64,000 nt of DNA. Source: Deinandra increscens subsp. villosa. Lineage: Eukaryota > Streptophyta > Magnoliopsida > Asterales > Asteraceae. The position numbers and the translations under genes are program-made. The notes under the pieces were generated by a model, which saw only the letters and a program-made list of their open reading frames with translations, was not told the origin of the DNA and did not search any database. The DNA lies in the NCBI GenBank assembly GCA_039602395.1, contig JBCNJP010000027.1, positions 39,028,986-39,092,985 on the forward strand, given 5' to 3'. Each line of letters starts with the position of its first letter. Positions within the stretch are counted from its first letter, which is position 1. Below are positions 57,103 to 64,000 of this stretch, piece after piece.

Positions 57103-58750
57103 ATATCAAGAACAATATTCCTGGCTAGATCCTAATCTAAACATATTTATCAAGATAACTCCAAAAGATTGTGCAATATAAATAGGATAGCATTAACATT
57201 AGATATGCTTTAAGTTGGGACCTCAGTGGTCTTTACTAAAATGACAAATATGTGGTTAAGACATCTTTAAAATGTAATGATCATAAAACAGTGATCCCAC
57301 TAAAGTATACCCTTTAAGATATAGTTTTTAAGATGAACTCTTATAAAGGCAAAACGTGTGCACTAAGAATACCAATTCTACTTCTTTTAAATTGTGCTTC
57401 ACTAACTCAACACGTATTTTTTTTGGAAAGGTTCACTAACTCAAAACGTATTCCTTAATTATGGTTACCTTTCTTGGATTAAATTAGCTAGGGATGACGT
57501 TGCATGTTTCAACTTTCAAGCTTTCTTTAAAATTGTTACTAGCAGGCGAGGGGTATCACCTTTCAGCCTCAAATCCCATCTCACTTTCCTCCCGTTATTC
57601 ACTCATAATGATGAATCTTGGAAGAACCATTCTCTTAGTAACAAATGTAGTGTTTGTGAATGTCATTTAGTTGTAAGGCCTTATGGCATTACACTCGAAT
57701 ATGTTGTCATGAACCAGCAAGGCAACAACCCACGCACTGGATTATTTTATTATGAAAAGTTATTTATAAGGGACTAAGGTTCGTTTCCTCCATAACCGCT
57801 CTCGCGCATGCATGGTTGGTCGTACCTAGAGCCGAATCCACTAACACATCACTACCGTGTCTATGTAGTGGCAAAATATTGCCAACTCTTTATCCCAACC
57901 AATACCTTCAGACCGCACATGCGTGAAAACCGTGTTTGTTTACATAGACATAAAACACACAAATGTATTACTTTGCATGGGGTGTGAGCCACCAAATAGA
58001 TCATGCATCATCCCCCAGTCGGGTATCACAGGTCCGACTGATGAGCTTTCGACTCCTCAAATGATCAGCAATACACAAGGCACATTTGTTCATAAAGGTG
58101 ATAATAAACTTTCAAGATAAAGAGTTTTCATAAAGTCATTATTACACACCTTAGGGTGAGCTTATAAACTCTTTTTGCCAACCCGTAAAAGGTTTGTTTT
58201 CCCCCAAGTGAGTGTAAGAGTTTAGCCAACCATGACTTTAAAGAATTGCTTAATAGAAAATGAGTAGTTGAAGGACAAACTATCATCAAACTCTAATTAA
58301 GTTAATATTCTTACAAACTTGATGTCGAATGCTTAAAACACCGAAAACAAGCGGCTCAAAAGTAAAAACAAAGATCTAAACTAAGAGGGAGAAAGAATTA
58401 AGCAAGGAATGTTGTGGGAGGAGAGTTGGCATTTAAAGGCAAATTCGAGGTTGGAGCATGGGTCATGCTCGTCAGGAATCTTGGTAGTCAGGGACAGAGG
58501 TCGTGCGTGTCAGTGAGCACGGGTCGGGCTTGTCAAGTAGCAAATGTCAACTTCTAGAAGCCGGCTGGAGTAGGCACGAGTCGTGCTTTGGCCAAAATTC
58601 ACCAAGCCTTCATAACTTTCTTCTTTGTCTTGCATATTTGACTTCTTTTATGATTTTACCTAGATTAAGCTAAAAACTAAAAAGGAAACAATAACGCACT
58701 GTTTTGTTAATAGTTAGTCAGTTTTAACCCGAAAAGTAAGGAATAAATGA
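57103..58750. other. Intergenic region, no feature recognised
   Basis: About 1.6 kb without a domain-bearing frame. The part near 57,780-58,100 resembles LTR-type sequence in composition, and words such as GGTCGTGC, GGTCATGC and GAGTCGTGC recur at 58,460-58,590, but I could not assign an element. Confidence 0.45.
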
Positions 58751-58886
58751 TGTAAAAATTAAAAGTATTTGTGAATTGTATTTCTTGAATAAATGAGTAT
58801 ACAAGCCCCCTATATATACTTGTACTAAATTACATAATGTACCCTCTATAAATATATAAACTACACAAATACAATATCCTATAATA
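58751..58886 (-). repeat. Likely 3' LTR of the second Copia
   Basis: In element orientation it would start TATTATAGGATATTG after the polypurine tract CTGCGGGGGCA and end TTTTTACA. The length (136 bp) and boundaries are inferred by analogy with the first Copia, since the other LTR is outside the window. The possible left TSD is AATGA. Confidence 0.65.
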
Positions 58887-58889
58887 TGC

Positions 58890-59416
58890 CCCCGCAGTTT
58901 GAACATGGAAGGGACGAACAGTCAAACTGGATCGAAACTTCTGAAAGAGCTGCCGAGAAAGACCCTTGGTAAAAAATATTAGCATGCTGAAACTTGGAGG
59001 GTACATGCAACACACGAATGTGGCTAATAAGAACCTTTTTCACGGACAAAGTGGATGTCAATCTCAATATGCTTTGTGCGCTGATGATGAACAGGGTTGC
59101 CAGAAAGATATACCGCTAAAACATTGTCACAATACACAACAGTAGCGGTGCGAACTGGAACATGAAGTTCAAGCAATAGGTTACGTAACCAACTCACCTC
59201 GGAAACAGCATTAGCAACAGCCAGGTACTCGGCTTCGGCACTAGAACGAGACACAGTAGATTGACGCTTTGACGACCACGATAGAAGATTACCCCCCCCC
59301 CCCCATGAAAATACAATATCCAGACGTGGATCAGCGAGAATTCGAACACCCACCCCAATCAGCATCAGAATAGGCAACAAGTGACGGGGTGGTAGTAGGC
59401 CGAAGTTGAAGACCAT
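58890..59416 (-). pseudogene. Second Copia RNase H
   Basis: Motifs SWSSKRQSTVSRSSAEAEYL, VVYCDNVLAVYL and HHQRTKHIEIDIHFVREK are readable. A run of 13 C (59,292-59,304, G on the coding strand) sits just before the SWSSKRQ motif where related elements read LGDN, and the frame changes around it. Probably inactive. Confidence 0.88.
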
Positions 59417-59452
59417 AATCTATTGTACCTTGAATGTATCAGAGAATACGTT

Positions 59453-60368
59453 TCATGAAGTGAAATGAGGCTCCCAAAGGACATGCATGAAAAGACAAAC
59501 CTGTTGAACCGCGTAGGTAATGTCCGGGCAAGTGAATGTGAGATACTGAAGAGCCCCAACAAGGCTACGATAGAGAGTAACATCTGGCAATAAAGGCCCA
59601 TTGTCAGCACTCAATTTCGCATCTGTATCAACCAGAATAGCGCATGGTTTGCAGTTAGACATGTAGGCACGTTGCAAAATTTCCTGGGCATATTGAGCTT
59701 GACTTAAAAACAAACCAGATTTATCCCGAGTAACCGCAATCCCAAGAAAATGATGAAGGTCCCCTAGATCTGTCATGGCGAACTCTTTAGACAGTGAAGT
59801 AATGACAGTTTGAAGAAATCGAGGATCTGAGGCAGTTAAGATAATATCATCCATAAAGAGTAGCAAGTATGTTGTGTGTGGCCCGTGGCGATACACAAAC
59901 AACGATGTGTCACGCTGACTGCTCCAAAAACCATGGGAAGTAAGATACGTAGCAAATCTGGTATACCATGCTCGAGGTGCCTGTTTCAATCCGTAGAGTG
60001 AACGTTTTAACCTGCACACATAATCTGGAAAACGTTGATCAGTAAAACCCGGGGGGTTGAGACATGAATACTGTCTCATTCAAATCTCCATGCAAAAAAA
60101 CATTCTTAACGTCTAACTGTCACACCGGCCATGATCTGGATAATGCCAAAGATAGAACAGTACGAATGGTAGCCGACTTAACCACCGGACTGAAAGTCTC
60201 CGTACAGTCAATGCCCACCATTTGAGACTTACCATTAGCAACCAAGCGAGATTTATAACGCTCGAGTGAACCATCCGACTTAAGTTTATGTCGAAATAAC
60301 CACATGCATCTAGTTACCGGGTGGTTAGTAGGTCGTGGCACTAAATCCCACGTGTTGTTATCCTTCAA
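59453..60368 (-). pseudogene. Second Copia reverse transcriptase
   Basis: Motifs in order: WLFRHKLKSDGSLERYKS, then a break near 60,080-60,120, then CRLKRSLYGLKQAPRAWY and the catalytic region LLLFMDDIILTASD. The canonical YVDD is FMDD here. A frame change separates the N-terminal fingers (60,120-60,368) from the palm, so it is not functional as it stands. Confidence 0.9.
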
Positions 60369-61093
60369 AGCATTTAAATTCAGTTAGCATGGCATGTGTC
60401 CAATTCGGATCGGAAAGAGCTTTGGTGTATGAGGTAGGAATGGGGGAAATGACAGGAGTTTTATGAACATGAAGGTTTAGGCGAGCAATAGGTTTAAAAG
60501 TACCGACTTTAGAACGAGTGGTCATGGGATGGGTGGGTTGAGGAGCCGTAGTTAACGAATGAGGGGTGGGGGGTTGTGCGACAGGTGAGTGGGACGGTGT
60601 AGGGTGTGATGGCGGAGTGGGAGAAGGGGTGGTTGGAGGGGAGGCATGTGTCGCATGTGATGGGGGGAGTGAGGAGGTGACGGGTTTGGTGATAGGGGGT
60701 GTGGTCGTAGCAGAAGGGGACGGGGAGGCTAAGGGGGGAATATATGGTGGATCGAAAATTGACATAGGATCCATAACGACAGATGAGTGAGATGGATGTG
60801 TATCCACAAAAGGAAAGACACGCTCATAAAAAATGACATGGCGTGAGAGATGTACCCGACCAGAAACGGGATCATAACAACGGAATCCGTGAAAGTTAGC
60901 GGGATATCCCAAAAAAAACATCATACGGAACGAGTATAAAGCTTATGAGGAGTGGTGGCGGAGAGATTCAGGTAGCATGCACACCCGAACACACGTAAAT
61001 GGGAGTAAGAGGGGTGACGAAGGGACAACGCATAGCTAGGGGTATAGAAATTAAGACGTTTGGTGAGGAGAATATTGTGAAGATATGCAGTCG
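60369..61093 (-). pseudogene. Second Copia integrase C-terminal part
   Basis: Near 60,930-61,080 the minus strand reads the conserved SYSHLRVFGCACY region of Copia integrase. After a stop near 60,925 come FLGYPANFHGFRCYDP and LSRHVIFYERVFPF, typical of the end of integrase. A long proline/serine/threonine linker (60,480-60,760) leads to RT. The catalytic core lies beyond the insertion at 61,094. Confidence 0.82.
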
Positions 61094-62414
61094 TGTTAGG
61101 TTACGACAGTGGCATTCGGGTCTCGTTAATAGCATTTAAAAAAAATTGAATAATTATTTACGACAAATAATTACTAAGTCCATTACCGAGTGAATAGTGA
61201 ATTAAAATCAGATAATTAAATTAACAATTACTTTAATGCGCAACGGAAAACTATTTAATTAACAAACGAGAAAACCAGTTAATAACGTAAACCAAAACAA
61301 TAGGATTCAACAATCACCAAAACGCGCAAACACCCAAAACGCGTTAAAACGCGATACATACAAAATAAATAAACATTAAAATCTAAACTAATAACGAATT
61401 TAGATATACCTGAGCGGTGATTCAAACAGACGTTCGAGACACCGAAGGTCAACGGGTGACGCTAGGATTCGCAGGTGGTGATTCGTCAAACGAATCAAAA
61501 CTTTCCTCGCGATTACGGATTCTCTTACGCGATGGCTCGAGAACCGGGAAAAATCACGTGTGTCGGATTGGACGCGAACAAAGGTTTGCAGAAGACGAGC
61601 GAACACGCCTCACGGTGGCGGTTCACGGCTGGGTTTGTCGCCGGTGGGAACCGGCGACGGCGAGGAGGGCCGCGGCTGTGGTGCGACGGGGCGCCGACGG
61701 TAATCGCGATGGATGCTGCGGCTCGGTGATGGGCTGTAGCGGCGGTGCGGGTATGATGACGGTGGACGACGGGCGACGGCGGTGGCGGACTCCGGGAGGC
61801 GGCACGACGGTGGCGAGGGTTTCTCGGGTTCGGGGTGTATTGCAACCGAAAGGAAAAACACCGGCTAAAACGACGATCAAACATTGAGGTTCTCAGAGAG
61901 AACAAGAGGGCGATGGCAGCCACTGGTGGTGGTCGGCGTCGGATTCGAGAGAGGGAGGTAAAGGGGGCCGAAAATTCTCTCTTGAGGATTAGGGTTTCGC
62001 CCCCTCATTAATCAGATATATATCTGATTAATTTTCCGTTAGGTCCCTCGATTTTGTTTAATCTTTAATCGAACCATTTAATTTGCGAGATTAACATTTA
62101 ACTCTTTTAAATGTTTGTCGCTTTGCCGAGATTTAACAAATATTAGTCAAACTAATAATTCATCGATTTTCGTCCATGACGTAAATTATATTTAATGTCT
62201 TTTATCGCTTAATCAATTATAACGATTAATAATTAACCAATTACTTATTTATCTATTAAATCATTTAATAAACAAATAATTAACTCTTCTGCGAATTTCC
62301 CGGTTATAAAAAGTAAGCGGACTTTAAAAAAACCGTTGCCTCCGGTGTAACTCTTACGGGTCTTGACCGGGTCGGGTACTTGATTTAGTCGGGTCTGGAC
62401 ACCTAAATCCAACA
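61094..62414 (-). repeat. 3' LTR of the third Copia-like element
   Basis: In element orientation it starts TGTTGGATTTAGGTGTCC and ends CCTAACA. A GC-rich block at 61,550-61,900 yields overlapping open frames on both strands, which I regard as by-products. Confidence 0.82.
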
Positions 62415-64000
62415 GTCTCCCACTTGAACTGAGCGCGACTATAAATCAAGAAACAATCAGAGGTGCTCTAGCTACACGTGGCTGTCCCAACCAGTCATGA
62501 CATTTTAAGTCAAATAACCAAGGCATATCAATAAACTCGTGATATAGTTTAGACTTATGGTATTTGTAAAGTCATCAGATCCTTTCTGTATGAGACATCA
62601 ATCGAACTAGAGACATGGATTTATTCATTCTCTTTCGTGTTCGATCATTGTATTTCTCGTTTTGCTATTCGAAGTGGTCCGATCAAAACACACAGTAAGT
62701 TTGGGTAAGACCTTACACTTAATACTTGGAACTAACGAGAGGGCCCATGATGTCAAGCTGTTGCATTATTACTGCAAGAGTACAGAATCCCATATTGAAT
62801 ACATACAGCTCCCACTAAGCCTTAGACCCATTCCCAAAAGTAACTGTTATGGCTGGCTGTTACGCGACAGCGTTAAGCTACAATCAAAGAATGTTCCTTA
62901 GCAGACGGAAGGTTGCTCATGTATCTCAGGTCGAAGGATACCGTTGAGTATACCATCAATCATAATTGTCTTATGATTAAATCCATGAAGACAATCTGAT
63001 GCGAGTTACGTCCCGACGTTATTCTCCAATGAGGCCTTGTGAGTCTGGATCGTCAACATTTTGAGTCCAGAGTCAGAATAGTCTTGCTTCAGGTGACGCT
63101 CCCACAATGCCTGATCGACTACGGACTTTTATAATATTAATGGAATATTCATGTATAGTAGAACGTATAAACCTCGAACACGTTACGCAGAATTCAGACT
63201 TTCGTCTAACATCTTAGAGGAAGTCGAATGATTTGGTGCAAACGTCAATGTTTGACATCCAACACTAAAATCGAACACCGATATGATTCAGAATTCACGC
63301 ACTATACAATAGTGTTGTTTCACTGATCTAGCCTGATTATTGAACTTACGAATTCGCTATCATATCCTCGAGTTTCGTTTTAGGGTTGCCAATGTTAGTT
63401 GTTTCTTAAGATTCAGTGTTTGTCTTGAATTGTGAGTCTTCTTAAGTGAATCGAACTTGTGATAATGCAGTGCCCTTGGTGAGCACATGAACGACTGTGT
63501 TACACTCGAGCATGTTAACCGACTATTTACAGAGTCGAATTAACCCTTTGAATGTTTTATGGCATTCCCAGTTCAAATTCAATTAAGGTGGCTATTAATG
63601 TTCAACGAGTATAATCAGTATTCTATTAATGAACATATATTACCTTTCATCAGTGTCTGATAGTGATGATGTGATTTTCCATCTAAGGTCGTGGCGTAAT
63701 CCTTTACGGCGACATTTCATGCAATATTTAGTATTGGATTTCTTTCGTATCATATTTAGTACGATTCGAATTGTTTCAAGAGATTGATCGTGTTTGTGGT
63801 TGCTCAGCCATAATGTGATCAATAATTAATTTTAATCTTGAAACTTCAAATTAATTGAGGAGTCATTTAAAGTTTAATCCTGTAAATTTAAATGATCTTT
63901 AGATCGTCATTTGATCTTTATTCTGGTAAGGATCAGTGGCGATGCTCCCACTTGCTTGAGGCAGATAGACATTCCTATTTTCATTCTTCTTTCAAACCGT
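62415..64000 (-). other. Internal 3' region of the third Copia-like element
   Basis: No frame with a domain. The phrase GCTCCCACTTGCTTGAGGCA at 63,943-63,962 and the GTCTCCCACTTGAAC start are of a style common in the 3' non-coding part of Copia elements. RNase H is not reached inside the window. Confidence 0.6.

Larger units (their letters stand above)
58751..61093 (-). mobile_element. Second Ty1/Copia element, 3' part, interrupted in integrase
   Basis: On the minus strand it contains integrase C-terminus, reverse transcriptase, RNase H and a 3' LTR of about 136 bp. It is cut at 61,093 in the integrase by another LTR element, so the gag and integrase 5' parts, if kept, lie outside the window. 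The organisation is like that of the first Copia, including the short TA...CA LTR. Confidence 0.88.
61094..64000 (-). mobile_element. Third Copia-like element, 3' end only (continues past the window)
   Basis: A 1321-bp LTR (61,094-62,414) starts TGTTAGG and ends CCAACA on the plus strand. The purine tract CAAGTGGGAGAC on the minus strand next to 62,415 marks this as the 3' LTR of a minus-strand element. The next 1.6 kb has no coding frame and would be its 3' untranslated region. AGTCG at 61,089-61,093 is the candidate left TSD; the right one is outside. Lineage (Tork or SIRE-like) is inferred from the LTR end only. Confidence 0.8.

Noticed and set aside
58035..58065. CTGATGAG word suggesting a hammerhead ribozyme core
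   Set aside because: No GAAA follows at the proper place after a stem II and no flanking stems could be drawn.
61417..61923. Overlapping open frames on both strands rich in R, G, P and H
   Set aside because: GC-rich part of an LTR; five frames are open at once, as expected from composition, with no domain.

Overview
The window is plant nuclear DNA, dominated by LTR retrotransposons inserted into one another. The organism is a eudicot. An Asteraceae origin is my best guess, from the style of the Tekay elements with very long LTRs, the gag-only Copia-like families and the Ulp1-type gene remnant, but the sequence does not prove it. I see one gene that looks intact and cellular: an intronless MATE transporter at 55485-56909, closest to Arabidopsis DTX56/RHC1.

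Layout, left half. Positions 1-32,840 are a tandem repeat (unit about 488 bp) split by a Ty3/Gypsy Tekay element (831-32,337, + strand, 2.8-kb LTRs). The host Tekay carries three direct insertions. E1 (4583-18,492, - strand, 532-bp LTRs, TSD CTTCA) is in its gag. A hAT-type MITE (20,305-21,059, TSD TTCCTCAC) is in its reverse transcriptase. E3 (23,195-29,571, - strand, 365-bp LTRs, TSD GCTCA) is in its integrase. E1 is itself split by an Athila-type element (7721-15,860, + strand, 1623-bp LTRs, TSD GCCGT). All four insertions have matching target-site duplications that I read directly. E1, E3 and the Athila encode gag-type proteins (the Athila also a protease) but no polymerase or integrase, so they look like non-autonomous gag-bearing elements. 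LTR differences I counted by eye are 2/1623 (Athila), 2/365 (E3) and 4/532 (E1), so the Athila is the youngest.

Layout, middle. 32,841-34,400 is AT-rich DNA and an Athila 3' relic holding a MITE. 34,523-38,331 is a multi-exon Ulp1-like (C48 peptidase) gene remnant, followed by a 42-bp minisatellite. 40,468-47,300 is a second, decayed Tekay in the opposite orientation; its LTR holds a 3027-bp solo LTR (43,574-46,600, TSD ATAGA).

Layout, right half. 47,804-52,561 is a structurally complete but mutated Copia element (- strand, 133-bp LTRs, TSD ATCTC). Two MITEs lie between TA microsatellites at 52,913-53,447. The MATE gene follows, then a second Copia (58,751-61,093, - strand), which is interrupted in its integrase by a third Copia whose 3' LTR is 61,094-62,414 and which runs off the window.

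The most unusual signals are short inverted words repeated in the LTRs and leaders of the gag-only elements. The clearest is a GCGTATCGC / GCGATACGC pair always exactly 30 bp apart in the Athila, with its first half also present in both Tekay LTR families. Others are a conserved 3' cassette shared by E1 and E3, TA...CA LTR ends in two Copia elements, and MITEs placed in TA microsatellites.
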